Positions 1 through 7,847 are shown, counted from the stretch's first letter. The stretch is DNA of 24,895 bases from an uncultured Mucilaginibacter sp. (GCF_946481715.1 NZ_CAMLOV010000074.1:1-24895); one strand, 5' to 3'. Program-made: numbers and translations. Notes: generated from the sequence alone by a model not told the origin.

Positions 1-222
1 AGCACCGCGAGCGTATAGTGAAGCACAGGAAAGAAGAAACGATGACAGCGTAGGCGTTCGTTAATGATCAGAGGTAAAAGATTAGAATTTACCTAAAATT
101 ACATCGGACCGAACTTTTACGGGTAACACCACTGCCCTACCAAAGCTGTGAACTATGAACCACCAGCTACGAACGTAAGCAGCATTTTACCCTCCCCTGA
201 CCCATAATCCGCCGTAAAGCCT
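1..222. other. Leading intergenic stretch, no assignable gene
   Basis: No start-to-stop gene is supported here. Two plus-strand frames entering from the left edge stay open only briefly, ending at a TAG at 51-53 (charged tail, reads HRERIVKHRKEE) and a TAA at 62-64. Either could be the last codons of an upstream gene, but 16-20 residues are too few to decide. A small inverted repeat lies at 72-78 and 88-94 (AGGTAAA / TTTACCT, 9-base loop). It lacks a following T-run, so I do not call it a terminator. Confidence 0.4.
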
Positions 223-230
223 TATCTTTG
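223..230 (+). promoter_or_regulatory. Putative Bacteroidota -7 promoter box for mnmA
   Basis: TATCTTTG is a full match to the Bacteroidota sigma-factor -7 consensus TAnnTTTG. It ends only 8 bases before the mnmA start codon, so transcription from it would give an almost leaderless mRNA. I do not see a matching -33 TTTG at the usual distance, so the call rests on the -7 box and its position alone. Confidence 0.5.
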
Positions 231-238
231 CGCCCAAT

Positions 239-1327
239 ATGAGCAAGCACGGAAGAATATTAGTGGCCATGAGCGGCGGGGTCGATAGTTCGGTAGCGGC
301 AGTGATGCTGCACGAACAGGGCTACGAAGTGATAGGCCTTACCATGAAAACATGGGACTACGCCTCTTCCGGCGGCAGCTCAAAAGAAACAGGCTGCTGT
401 AGCCTGGATAGTATTAATGATGCACGCGCATTGGCCGTTGGCTATGGTTTCCCGCATTATATACTGGATATCCGCAACGAGTTTGGTGATTTTGTGATCG
501 ATAACTTTGTTGACGAATACCTGGCCGGCCGCACCCCAAACCCATGCGTGCTGTGCAATACCCATATTAAATGGGAGGCATTATTAAAACGTGCCGATAA
601 ACTGGATTGCGAATTTATTGCCACCGGGCATTATGCCAACATCCGCCAGCAGGATAGCGGCCGTTATGTGATATCTAAAGGTAAAGACGAAAATAAAGAC
701 CAAAGCTACGTGCTATGGGGCGTATCGCAACGCAACCTGGCGCGTACCAAATTCCCTTTAGGCAGTTTTTCTAAACCCGAAATACGCCAGATGGCCGTAG
801 ACATGGGGCAGTTGGAGCTTGCAGGTAAAAGCGAAAGTTACGAGATATGCTTTGTGCCGGATAACGACTACCGCTCGTTTTTAAGGCATAAAGTTGAAGA
901 CCTGGACGAGCGTGTTGGCCCCGGCAATTTTGTATTGACCGATGGCACCATCGTTGGCAAACACCAGGGTTACCCTTTTTATACCATTGGCCAGCGTAAA
1001 GGCCTTGGCATTGCTTTAGGCAAGCCCATGTTTGTTACCAAAATAGACCCGGTTACCAATACCGTAGTTTTAGGTACACCCGAAGAACTGGAAAAGAAAG
1101 AAGCATGGGTACGCAACCTTAACCTGGTTAAATACGAAAGCATCCCGGAGCCGATAGAAGCAATTACAAAGATCCGCTATAAAGATGCAGGTACCGAAAG
1201 CAAAATAGTGCAAATAGGCGACCATATGAAAGTATCCTTCGACCATATGGTATCGGGTATAGCACCCGGCCAGTCGGCAGTTTTCTACGAAGGCAATGAT
1301 TTATTAGGCGGCGGTTTTTTATTGTAG
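239..1327 (+). CDS. mnmA: tRNA-specific 2-thiouridylase MnmA
   Basis: A cytoplasmic enzyme of 362 residues that adenylates U34 of tRNA-Lys, -Glu and -Gln and replaces its C2 oxygen with sulfur, giving s2U34 needed for accurate decoding. The N-terminal PP-loop ATP-binding motif SGGVDSS lies at residues 12-18. The predicted nucleophile is Cys103 in NPCVLCN, and the second catalytic cysteine is Cys204 in SYEICF; both are present. KDQSYVLW (153-160) and GQRKGLGI (251-258) are family landmarks in the catalytic and central domains, and the C-terminal beta-barrel is complete. Length is normal for the family. The ATG is favoured because the PP-loop strand starts seven residues later and a promoter-like box is just upstream. 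It stands alone, followed by 351 bases without a gene. Assignment is firm. Confidence 0.97.
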   Translation: MSKHGRILVAMSGGVDSSVAAVMLHEQGYEVIGLTMKTWDYASSGGSSKETGCCSLDSINDARALAVGYGFPHYILDIRNEFGDFVIDNFVDEYLAGRTPNPCVLCNTHIKWEALLKRADKLDCEFIATGHYANIRQQDSGRYVISKGKDENKDQSYVLWGVSQRNLARTKFPLGSFSKPEIRQMAVDMGQLELAGKSESYEICFVPDNDYRSFLRHKVEDLDERVGPGNFVLTDGTIVGKHQGYPFYTIGQRKGLGIALGKPMFVTKIDPVTNTVVLGTPEELEKKEAWVRNLNLVKYESIPEPIEAITKIRYKDAGTESKIVQIGDHMKVSFDHMVSGIAPGQSAVFYEGNDLLGGGFLL

Positions 1328-1343
1328 GACAACCGTAGCTCCG

Positions 1344-1441
1344 CGTTAGCGATAGTAGTGGAAACCCCGGAATGTAATGCTGCTTCTATCAGCAGCATGG
1401 AATGAGGAGTTGTAACGGATAGCGCGGGCCGCAGGCAACGC
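1344..1441 (+). repeat. Intergenic hairpin repeat, copy 1 (TCTATC loop)
   Basis: The element begins CGTTAGCGAT and ends AACGC. It contains a perfect 8-bp hairpin, 1377-1384 with 1391-1398, whose six-base loop is TCTATC (1385-1390). Before the hairpin lies GTAGTGGAAACCCCGG and after it GTTGTAACGGATAGCGCGGG. A second element at 19646-19733 has the same end motifs, the same loop sequence and related flanks in permuted order, but a different stem. It does not encode a protein. Family membership in a dispersed Bacteroidota intergenic repeat is inference from these two copies and general recollection. Confidence 0.7.
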
Positions 1442-1627
1442 CCAAAACATATTGAGTATTGATCTTTATTGCTGTAACCTAATCCTTACATTCTATCTCG
1501 CAAAAAAACTAAGAATTACATAAAAAAGCGATAGAGTTGCTATATAAATTGAGGCTGACTATATCGTCAAAAATACCAAAAAAACAACCTTAACAACTAA
1601 GATTCAATAACACACTTACAAAAACAA
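1442..1627. other. AT-rich intergenic stretch before topA
   Basis: This is the rest of the 351-base gap between mnmA and topA. Apart from the repeat (1344-1441) and the topA promoter-like boxes (1628-1660), I see only AT-rich sequence with short A-tracts. There is no open frame of useful length and no convincing terminator for mnmA. Confidence 0.5.
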
Positions 1628-1660
1628 TTTGCGTTTCTACCGCATTTTATGTTTTCTTTG
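1628..1660 (+). promoter_or_regulatory. Putative topA promoter (-33 TTTG / -7 TTTCTTTG)
   Basis: TTTG at 1628-1631 is separated by 21 bases from TTTCTTTG at 1653-1660, which matches 7 of 8 positions of the Bacteroidota TAnnTTTG -7 box. The topA ATG begins 19 bases after the box. Spacing and position fit the Bacteroidota housekeeping promoter layout, but no transcript data are available. Confidence 0.5.
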
Positions 1661-1678
1661 CAAAAACAACCCGCTTAA

Positions 1679-4099
1679 ATGGCTAAAAATTTACTCATAG
1701 TTGAATCTCCGGCGAAAGCCAAAACCATCGAAGGTTACCTCGGCAAAGACTTTACCGTAAAATCGAGCTACGGCCATATCCGCGACCTGGTGAAGTCTGA
1801 AGATGCCATTGATATCAACAATAACTTCGCACAAAAATACGAAGTACCTGCCGATAAGAAGCAGGTAGTGAGCGAATTAAAGAAATTAGCTAAAGAAGCA
1901 GACATGGTGTGGCTCGCATCCGATGAGGACCGTGAAGGAGAGGCTATTTCCTGGCACTTATTTGATACTTTAAACCTGAAAGATGCAAGCACCAAACGCA
2001 TTGTATTCCACGAGATAACCAAGCCGGCTATTTTACGTGCTATAGAAAATCCGCGCAAAATAGATTACAATTTGGTAAATGCCCAACAAGCCCGCCGTGT
2101 TTTAGACAGGCTGGTTGGTTTCGAACTGTCTCCCGTGTTGTGGAAAAAGGTAAAACCATCCCTTTCTGCCGGGCGTGTACAATCAGTTGCCGTACGTTTA
2201 ATTGTAGACCGCGAGCGCGAAGTAAATAAGTTTAAATCAGAGGCTGCATTTAAAATAGTAGCCATATTTGGCCAAGGTAAAAACGCTTTTAAAGCTGAAT
2301 TAGCGGAGCGTTTTACGCAACAGGGCGATGCAGAAAAATTCTTACAGGATTGCATAAAGGCTATTTTCGAGATAAAATCGCTGGAGACCAGGCCAACCAA
2401 ACGTTCGCCTGCTGCACCGTTCACTACCTCTACCCTGCAGCAGGAAGCCAGCCGCAAACTTGGTTATTCGGTTGCACGCACCATGCAGGTGGCACAGCGG
2501 TTGTACGAAGCGGGGCATATCACCTATATGCGTACCGACTCGCTTAACTTATCAGATACCGCCATTGCAGCGGCAGCCAGCGAAATTGTTTCTGCCTGGG
2601 GCGATAAATACCATCAAAGCCGCAAGTACAAAACCAAAAATGCAAGCGCACAGGAAGCCCACGAGGCCATCCGCCCTACTTATTTTAATAACCATACTAT
2701 CAACGGCGAATCCGCAGAGAAACGCCTGTACGAACTGATCTGGAAACGTGCCATAGCATCGCAAATGAGTGAAGCGCAGTTTGAGAAGACCGTTGCAAAG
2801 ATCAGTATATCAACCCGTAAAGAAGACCTTGTTGCCAATGGCGAGGTAATGAAATTCGACGGTTTCCTGAAAGTATACCTGGAAAGTAACGATGACGAGG
2901 AGGATAACCAAACCGCCGATGGCGAAAACGCTATCCTGCCGCCATTAACCAAAGGCCAGCTGTTGGATCTGCAGGAAATGACGGCTACCGAACGTTTTAG
3001 CCGCCCGCCTGCCCGTTATACCGAGGCAAGTTTGGTTAAGAAATTAGAGGAATTGGGTATCGGCCGCCCGTCTACTTACGCCCCCACCATCTCCACTATC
3101 CAAAATCGTGGTTACGTGGTAAAGGAAGAGCGCGAAGGCCGCGTGCGTAACTTTAGGGTACTTACCTTGAAAAACGAGAACATCACCAGGGAAGAAAAAA
3201 GCGAGAACACAGGCGCGGAGCGCGGCAAATTATTTCCTACAGATATTGGTGCTGTAGTGAACGATTTTCTTGTGCTTCATTTCCAGGGCATTGTTGATTT
3301 TAACTTCACCGCCAGCGTAGAGAAGCAATTTGATGAGATAGCTCAGGGTTTGCAGGACTGGACAAAAATGATCCGCACTTTTTACGACCCTTTTCACAAG
3401 GACGTACAAAGCACTATAGAAACTGCAGATAAAGCTACCGGCGAACGCGAACTGGGCGTGCACCCGGAGAGCGGCAAAAAAATGTCGGTACGTATTGGGC
3501 GTTACGGGCCGTTTGTACAGCTTGGCGAAAGCACCACCGAAGAAGGGGAAGAAAAACCATTGTACGCAAGCCTGCGCACCGGCCAAAGCATAGAAACCAT
3601 TACACTGGAAGAAGCGCTGGAATTGTTTAAGCTGCCAAAATTGGTAGGCCAGTTTGAAGGCAAACCCATGAAGGTTGCCATAGGCCGTTTCGGCCCATAC
3701 ATCAGCCATAACAGTGCTTTTGTATCCTTACCGAAAGAAATAGACCCGCTTGATGTTACCGAAGAGCAAGCGATAGAACTAATAGAGGCAAAACGTAAAA
3801 AGGATGCTGAGCGCCTGATCAAATCCTTCCCCGAGGACGACACCGTAAAAGTTTTAAACGGAAGATGGGGGCCGTATATTGAATTTGGCAAGCTGAACGT
3901 TAAGATACCTAAGGACATAACAGACCCGCTTACTCTTACTTACGAACAGTGTAAAGCTTTGGCGGATGCGATGCCTAAAGACGGAAAAAAGGGCCGTTTT
4001 GGTAAATCGGCACCTGCAAAAGCCGCAGCACCCGCAGCTAAGGCCCCGGCCAAGAAAAAAGCACCTGCCAAGAAAAAGGCAGTAGCGAAGAAGAAGTAA
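1679..4099 (+). CDS. topA: DNA topoisomerase I (type IA)
   Basis: An 806-residue type IA topoisomerase that relaxes negative supercoils by cutting one strand through a 5'-phosphotyrosine link. The TOPRIM domain begins at residue 4, with Glu9 in VESPAKAKTI and the metal-binding acidic set in SDEDREGE (81-88: Asp82, Asp84, Glu86). The active-site tyrosine is Tyr283 in GHITYMRTDS. SAGRVQSVAVR (163-173) is the conserved DNA-gate segment. After about residue 600 there are three glycine/aromatic C-terminal repeats (RIGRYGPFVQ, AIGRFGPYIS, NGRWGPYIE) in place of the Cys4 zinc fingers of the E. coli enzyme. The last ~40 residues are a Lys/Ala/Pro tail of AKKKAP-type units, probably for non-specific DNA binding. 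No frameshift is visible. It is preceded by a promoter-like pair and followed by an inverted repeat. Confidence 0.97.
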   Translation: MAKNLLIVESPAKAKTIEGYLGKDFTVKSSYGHIRDLVKSEDAIDINNNFAQKYEVPADKKQVVSELKKLAKEADMVWLASDEDREGEAISWHLFDTLNLKDASTKRIVFHEITKPAILRAIENPRKIDYNLVNAQQARRVLDRLVGFELSPVLWKKVKPSLSAGRVQSVAVRLIVDREREVNKFKSEAAFKIVAIFGQGKNAFKAELAERFTQQGDAEKFLQDCIKAIFEIKSLETRPTKRSPAAPFTTSTLQQEASRKLGYSVARTMQVAQRLYEAGHITYMRTDSLNLSDTAIAAAASEIVSAWGDKYHQSRKYKTKNASAQEAHEAIRPTYFNNHTINGESAEKRLYELIWKRAIASQMSEAQFEKTVAKISISTRKEDLVANGEVMKFDGFLKVYLESNDDEEDNQTADGENAILPPLTKGQLLDLQEMTATERFSRPPARYTEASLVKKLEELGIGRPSTYAPTISTIQNRGYVVKEEREGRVRNFRVLTLKNENITREEKSENTGAERGKLFPTDIGAVVNDFLVLHFQGIVDFNFTASVEKQFDEIAQGLQDWTKMIRTFYDPFHKDVQSTIETADKATGERELGVHPESGKKMSVRIGRYGPFVQLGESTTEEGEEKPLYASLRTGQSIETITLEEALELFKLPKLVGQFEGKPMKVAIGRFGPYISHNSAFVSLPKEIDPLDVTEEQAIELIEAKRKKDAERLIKSFPEDDTVKVLNGRWGPYIEFGKLNVKIPKDITDPLTLTYEQCKALADAMPKDGKKGRFGKSAPAKAAAPAAKAPAKKKAPAKKKAVAKKK

Positions 4100-4102
4100 G
4101 GT

Positions 4103-4174
4103 GTTGAAAAGTTTTAAGGTTGAAAGGTTAAATTGGATAACCCAACATTTTCAACTTTGTAACATTTCAACCTT
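4103..4174. repeat. Imperfect inverted repeat after topA
   Basis: AAGGTTGAAAGGTT (4116-4129) is matched by its inverse at 4161-4174 with one mismatch in 14, and GTTGAAAA (4103-4110) by TTTTCAAC (4148-4155). The 72-base element fills most of the 92-base gap between topA and the next gene. No T-run follows it, so a role in rho-independent termination is doubtful. It may form a long RNA hairpin that protects the topA 3' end, or be another small intergenic repeat. Confidence 0.55.
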
Positions 4175-4191
4175 CCAACAAACAACAAACA

Positions 4192-4596
4192 ATGTTAAAA
4201 GACCTCCCCCAAAATACAGTAAAAGACATAGGCATAGCCGTTGCTTTGGAAGGCGAAAGCGTAGAGAGTAAAACATGGTACGTTTACCTCATCAACCTTA
4301 AAGATGTACCCTTGGAAACGGTGCTCATCACCTCCAAAGGGTATGGCGAAAAGAATGGTGAGCAGGTAAAAACATCTACATTGAGGCACGCTTTCCCGCT
4401 AATACCGCCAAAATCTTTTAAACTGATAGAACCCATCGACGAAGCCACCTTCGGCTTAAACAACGAATATTGGCTTAGTTATTATATCGGCACCAATATT
4501 TTCGATAAGAAATTCATCTTCCTGCCCGAAAGCATTGTGGATGGCAATTTTATAAAGTTGCCCGTGGTAAACAAACCGGGCGTAATGATATTATAA
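4192..4596 (+). CDS. Conserved hypothetical protein, 134 residues
   Basis: A small, probably cytosolic protein with no signal peptide, membrane segment or cysteine pair. I see beta-rich sequence with charged patches: SKTWYVYLINLKD (residues 25-37), TSTLRHAFPLIPPKSF (about 62-77) and GLNNEYWLSYY (about 88-98). From memory, proteins with the same SKTWY.YLIN and TS..RH patterns occur across Bacteroidota, usually unnamed and sometimes mislabelled as a tRNA-synthetase subunit. Nothing here supports a synthetase function. The gene lies 92 bases after topA and may share its transcript or have its own promoter in the inverted-repeat region. Its TAA stop (4594-4596) lies in the TTATAA hexamer that also holds the stop of the convergent gluconokinase. 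Function unknown. Confidence 0.75.
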   Translation: MLKDLPQNTVKDIGIAVALEGESVESKTWYVYLINLKDVPLETVLITSKGYGEKNGEQVKTSTLRHAFPLIPPKSFKLIEPIDEATFGLNNEYWLSYYIGTNIFDKKFIFLPESIVDGNFIKLPVVNKPGVMIL

Positions 4597-6102
4597 ATTG
4601 AGGCTATGCATCTGGTTCATGCTTTCCTTTAAATCGTTATATAACTTTTTATAAACTAAAAATATCCGGCTATAGATTTGATGGTTGGCAGTATCAGGTT
4701 CAACAACAGCGCTAATTTCGCTTTCGCGGTCTAATATTCCCTGCACATCTATGCCGAGGCTTTCCATAGCTAAATAAATGGCACCCATCGCCGATGAATC
4801 GCCTCCTTGCAACAGCCGGAGTTTTTTGCCGGTAATATCCGCCAGCACCTGCACCCAAACCTGCGAGGATATAAAGCCACCGCTAACTACAATCTCTTTA
4901 ACCTGCTCGCCAGAGGACTCCTCCACCGCGTTAAGCACGTGGTACAGGGCAAAGCAAATACCTTCCAGCGCGGCCCTTAAAAAGTGTTGCTGCCGATGTT
5001 TAAAGTTTATGCCCAGGAAAGCGCCCGAACTCTTGGCATCCCACACAGGTGCGCGTTCGGCATACAGGTAAGGCAAAAATATAAGTCCCTTGCTGCCCGG
5101 CTTTACTGTAGCTATATCATCAAATAACAATGCGTAATTTTCAGCGGAAATATCCAGCTTTAAAAAGCTTTTAATCAGCCAGTCTATTGCAGCTCCGCCG
5201 TTATTTACCGCGCCACCGCAAACGAACGTTTTTTCGTTCAGCAGGTAATTAAAGGTCATGGCGCTATAGTTGTAAGCCGGCTTGCTGCTGCCTAACCTTA
5301 CAGCGCCACTGGTGCCAATGGTTAACGCTGCAATACCGGGGCGTACAGCATTGCCGCCAAGATTGGCGCAACAGCCATCGCTGGCACCGATTACAAAAGC
5401 AGTTTCGGCACTAATGCCCGGCAACAAATTATTTGCGCCGGCTATAAAGCGGGTATGCGCAGTACTTACCGGTATTGATAGGCGGCTGCTTTCGATCTCG
5501 GCTAATTTTAACGAACCACCATACCACCCCAATTTTAAAATATCAAACATACCGGTGGCAGATGCGATGGAATGGTCAACCTCAAAAACACCAAATAGCT
5601 TGTGCCATATATACTCCTTTATAGAAACAAATTTGTGTGCAACGTTGAATAATCCGGGTTGGTTTTCCCTTAGCCAAACAAGCTTGCACAATGGCGACAT
5701 CGCGTAAACCGCGGTGCCGGTGTTATGGTATATCTCCTCCCCTGCCGCCGATTCCCGCAACGTTTGCGCAATTTCAGCGCTTCGCGTGTCGGCCCAAAGC
5801 ATGGCATTGGACAGCGGTTCCCCTCGCTCGTCCACCGGCATAATACTGTGCATAGCGCTGCTAAAACTAACTGCAACAGGCGACGCATCAAGGCGGTTGA
5901 TAATATCATTTAAACAGGCCAAAAACGACGTCCATACCACGTTAGCATCCTGCTCGCTTATACCCGGCCTGGGGCTATACGCATTGTAGTGCTGCTGCGT
6001 TGTGCAAAGTGTTTTTCCCTGCTCATCAACAGCAACCGCTTTGGTACTTCCTGTACCTAAATCAATGCCGATAAAGTATTTTTGCTTAGGCTGCAACTGC
6101 AT
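4591..6102 (-). CDS. gntK: Gluconokinase, FGGY carbohydrate kinase family
   Basis: A 503-residue sugar kinase predicted to phosphorylate D-gluconate to 6-phosphogluconate with ATP, feeding the pentose-phosphate or Entner-Doudoroff routes. The N-terminal nucleotide-binding loop is GIDLGTGSTK (12-21). SFSSAMHSI (79-87), WADTRS (103-108), VSIKEYIW (159-166) and DHSIASATGMFD (176-187) resemble Bacillus-type FGGY gluconokinases more than xylulokinase or glycerol kinase. The catalytic base is predicted as Asp242 in IGASDG, and the second phosphate loop is TIGTSGAV (261-268). The C-terminal FGGY half includes PYLYAERAP and ALEGI. The next in-frame Met is far downstream at residue 84, so the start is well fixed. 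It is alone on the minus strand, convergent with the 134-residue gene and divergent from the polysaccharide locus, with no gluconate transporter nearby. Substrate could still be a related polyol or ketose. Confidence 0.85.
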   Translation of the reverse strand: MQLQPKQKYFIGIDLGTGSTKAVAVDEQGKTLCTTQQHYNAYSPRPGISEQDANVVWTSFLACLNDIINRLDASPVAVSFSSAMHSIMPVDERGEPLSNAMLWADTRSAEIAQTLRESAAGEEIYHNTGTAVYAMSPLCKLVWLRENQPGLFNVAHKFVSIKEYIWHKLFGVFEVDHSIASATGMFDILKLGWYGGSLKLAEIESSRLSIPVSTAHTRFIAGANNLLPGISAETAFVIGASDGCCANLGGNAVRPGIAALTIGTSGAVRLGSSKPAYNYSAMTFNYLLNEKTFVCGGAVNNGGAAIDWLIKSFLKLDISAENYALLFDDIATVKPGSKGLIFLPYLYAERAPVWDAKSSGAFLGINFKHRQQHFLRAALEGICFALYHVLNAVEESSGEQVKEIVVSGGFISSQVWVQVLADITGKKLRLLQGGDSSAMGAIYLAMESLGIDVQGILDRESEISAVVEPDTANHQIYSRIFLVYKKLYNDLKESMNQMHSLNL

Positions 6103-6385
6103 AAAAGGTGTATAAATAAATACTGGCTAAGTTATTGCATTAAGTAATCCACATTGGCATTATTTGTCAACATTTTGAGTAATAACAGTAGCAACTAAAC
6201 CCACTTGCAAATAATTTGGTATACTTTTAATAAAAAATATTGGTTGGGGAAATTAAACATTAGCACTATTTTATAAATATTTGATAATGGATTTAATTAA
6301 TGGTATTTCCCTATTAAGATAATTTTTTCATCGTTGTTTGATTTAAAAGTACCATATTTATAGCAGAAACTACGATAATATCGGC
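6103..6385. promoter_or_regulatory. Divergent intergenic region between gntK and the polysaccharide locus
   Basis: These 283 AT-rich bases must hold the promoter of gntK (minus) and that of the ten-gene polysaccharide run (plus). I find no perfect TAnnTTTG box for either. The best plus-strand candidate is GTTTGA near 6336 followed by TATTTATA near 6355. GGGAAAT and its inverse ATTTCCC occur about 60 bases apart (around 6247 and 6305) and could be an operator or chance. No RNA gene or coding frame is visible. Confidence 0.45.
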
Positions 6386-6775
6386 ATGAAGAAAACACTA
6401 TTAATTGTTGATGACGATTTGAGTATATTAAAACTACTCAATTTTATCCTAAGTAAAGACTATGAAATAGTTGCTAAAAACAATGGTATAGAGGCTTTTA
6501 GCTGGCTGGAAGATGGCAACATGCCAAAGCTCATCATTTCGGACCTGCAAATGCCTTATTTCGATGGGCAATCATTTATAAAAAATGTTAAAATAAGCGG
6601 TTTTTACCGTAATATACCAGTTATCATGTTATCGGCAGCACACGATTTGGAAGAACAAGTGGCCAATATGCCGTTTAAAGTGGAAGCTTATATCCATAAG
6701 CCATTTAATCCAACTACCTTAAAATCAGCCATTAATCAAGCCCTACAAATTTATGACGCAACAGACAGCAACTGA
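6386..6775 (+). CDS. Single-domain response regulator (receiver only)
   Basis: A 129-residue stand-alone CheY-like receiver domain. The acidic pocket is Asp9-Asp10-Asp11 in IVDDD, the phospho-acceptor is Asp53 in ISDLQMP, the switch serine is Ser83 in MLSA, and the conserved lysine is Lys105 in HKPF, so all residues for phosphorylation are present. There is no DNA-binding or enzymatic output domain, so it is expected to act by protein-protein contact. It is first in the polysaccharide operon and overlaps the next gene by 23 bases (6753-6775) in another frame, which predicts translational coupling. The neighbour begins with a second, degenerate receiver-like domain, a plausible partner (inference). 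No histidine kinase gene is present in the window, so its phosphodonor is unknown. Confidence 0.92.
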   Translation: MKKTLLIVDDDLSILKLLNFILSKDYEIVAKNNGIEAFSWLEDGNMPKLIISDLQMPYFDGQSFIKNVKISGFYRNIPVIMLSAAHDLEEQVANMPFKVEAYIHKPFNPTTLKSAINQALQIYDATDSN

Positions 6776-7847
6776 CTGGAACGAAAATTCGGGCTCGCAG
6801 GTTAGGGTAGCTTATGCCGGCCTTGAATTAAAGGATTTGATAGCCAATGATTTGGGTGATAACTTTAGGTTTGCATTTAACGATACGCTTAACGACCTTG
6901 AAGGCTACCTGGGCAATCAAAGTATATTAACCATACCCGAAATTATATTGGTAGAGGTTGATAAAGACGAAAAATGCTTTTCCCTGGTAGAAAAATTACG
7001 TGAGAATTTTTTGATGAACGGGCTCATTGTTGTGATGCTGTCTACCCGTAACGATAAAAACCTGGTTAAAACCGCCATGAAGTTAAAGCTTCATGATTTT
7101 TATACCTATCCGTTCTCTACATCCGACCTTCGGGAACGGCTGAACTTTTTGGTAAGGTTTAAGCTAATAAAACCCAAGCTGTTAGAGCTTTCTAAGGAAG
7201 TAGATACCACCTACAAAATGCCGCCTGGCAAACGTTTTTTAGATCTTTTTATCTCCAGTATGATGCTGATTGGGCTTTCGCCTGTGATGCTAATTGTGGC
7301 GATAGCCATAAAATTCGATTCGAAGGGGCCGGTGTTTTACAAAAGCAAACGTGTAGGCACGGGTTATAAAGTATTTGATTTTTACAAATTCCGTTCGATG
7401 CGTACCGATGCCGACCAACTGCTGGCTAAATTATCCGAAACCAATAACCAATATGCGGTAGAAGAAGAAGGCACCACAAAATCGGCATTTGTGAAGATCA
7501 AAAACGATCCCCGCATCACCAAATTGGGGAATTTTTTACGCAACTCGAGTTTAGATGAGCTGCCCCAGCTATTTAATATTTTAAGAGGTGATATGTCTGT
7601 TGTTGGTAACAGGCCATTGCCCGTTTACGAAGCAGAAATGCTGACATCGAACGAGTGGTCGATGCGTTTTTTAGGCCCCGCCGGCTTAACCGGCCTGTGG
7701 CAAATAAGCAAACGCGGCAAAGAAGATATGAGCGAGCGCGAACGAAAAAAACTGGATAATTTTTATGCGCAGAAGTACTCGTTTTGGTTGGATGTGAAGA
7801 TTATAATAGGTACCGTACCTGCTTTATTTCAAAAAGAGAAAGTTTAA
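6753..7847 (+). CDS. Receiver-like domain fused to priming sugar-phosphate transferase
   Basis: A 364-residue fusion. Residues ~17-140 have receiver-like spacing but lack its chemistry: the acidic pair is AG in VAYAGLE, the phospho-acceptor position is Glu68 (ILVEVD) and the conserved Lys is Tyr119 (TYPF); Ser97/Thr98 in MLSTR remain. Residues ~158-364 are a bacterial sugar transferase (PF02397, monotopic phosphoglycosyl transferase) that moves a sugar phosphate from a UDP-sugar to undecaprenyl phosphate at the inner membrane. Landmarks are KRFLDL (160-165), a hydrophobic re-entrant segment (~166-187), GPVFYKSKRVG (192-202), KFRSMRTDAD (212-221), the Asp268-Glu269 catalytic dyad in SLDELPQL, GDMSVVGNRP (279-288; Asn where Pro is usual) and GLTGLWQ (311-317). 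The WbaP-type four-helix N-terminal region is replaced by the receiver-like domain. The transferase assignment is strong; the domain as pseudo-receiver is inferred by eye. Confidence 0.9.
   Translation: MTQQTATDWNENSGSQVRVAYAGLELKDLIANDLGDNFRFAFNDTLNDLEGYLGNQSILTIPEIILVEVDKDEKCFSLVEKLRENFLMNGLIVVMLSTRNDKNLVKTAMKLKLHDFYTYPFSTSDLRERLNFLVRFKLIKPKLLELSKEVDTTYKMPPGKRFLDLFISSMMLIGLSPVMLIVAIAIKFDSKGPVFYKSKRVGTGYKVFDFYKFRSMRTDADQLLAKLSETNNQYAVEEEGTTKSAFVKIKNDPRITKLGNFLRNSSLDELPQLFNILRGDMSVVGNRPLPVYEAEMLTSNEWSMRFLGPAGLTGLWQISKRGKEDMSERERKKLDNFYAQKYSFWLDVKIIIGTVPALFQKEKV

Noticed and set aside
72..94. Possible terminator at the left edge
   Set aside because: A 7-bp stem is present, but no T-run follows on either strand.
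3230..3709. Antisense open frame within topA (about 159 codons)
   Set aside because: The topA frame is intact and rich in family motifs across this span; the antisense product shows no domain.
4591..6102. Xylulokinase or glycerol kinase assignment for the FGGY kinase
   Set aside because: The SFSSAMHSI, WADTRS and SIKEYIW motifs fit gluconokinase-type members better; substrate remains unproven.
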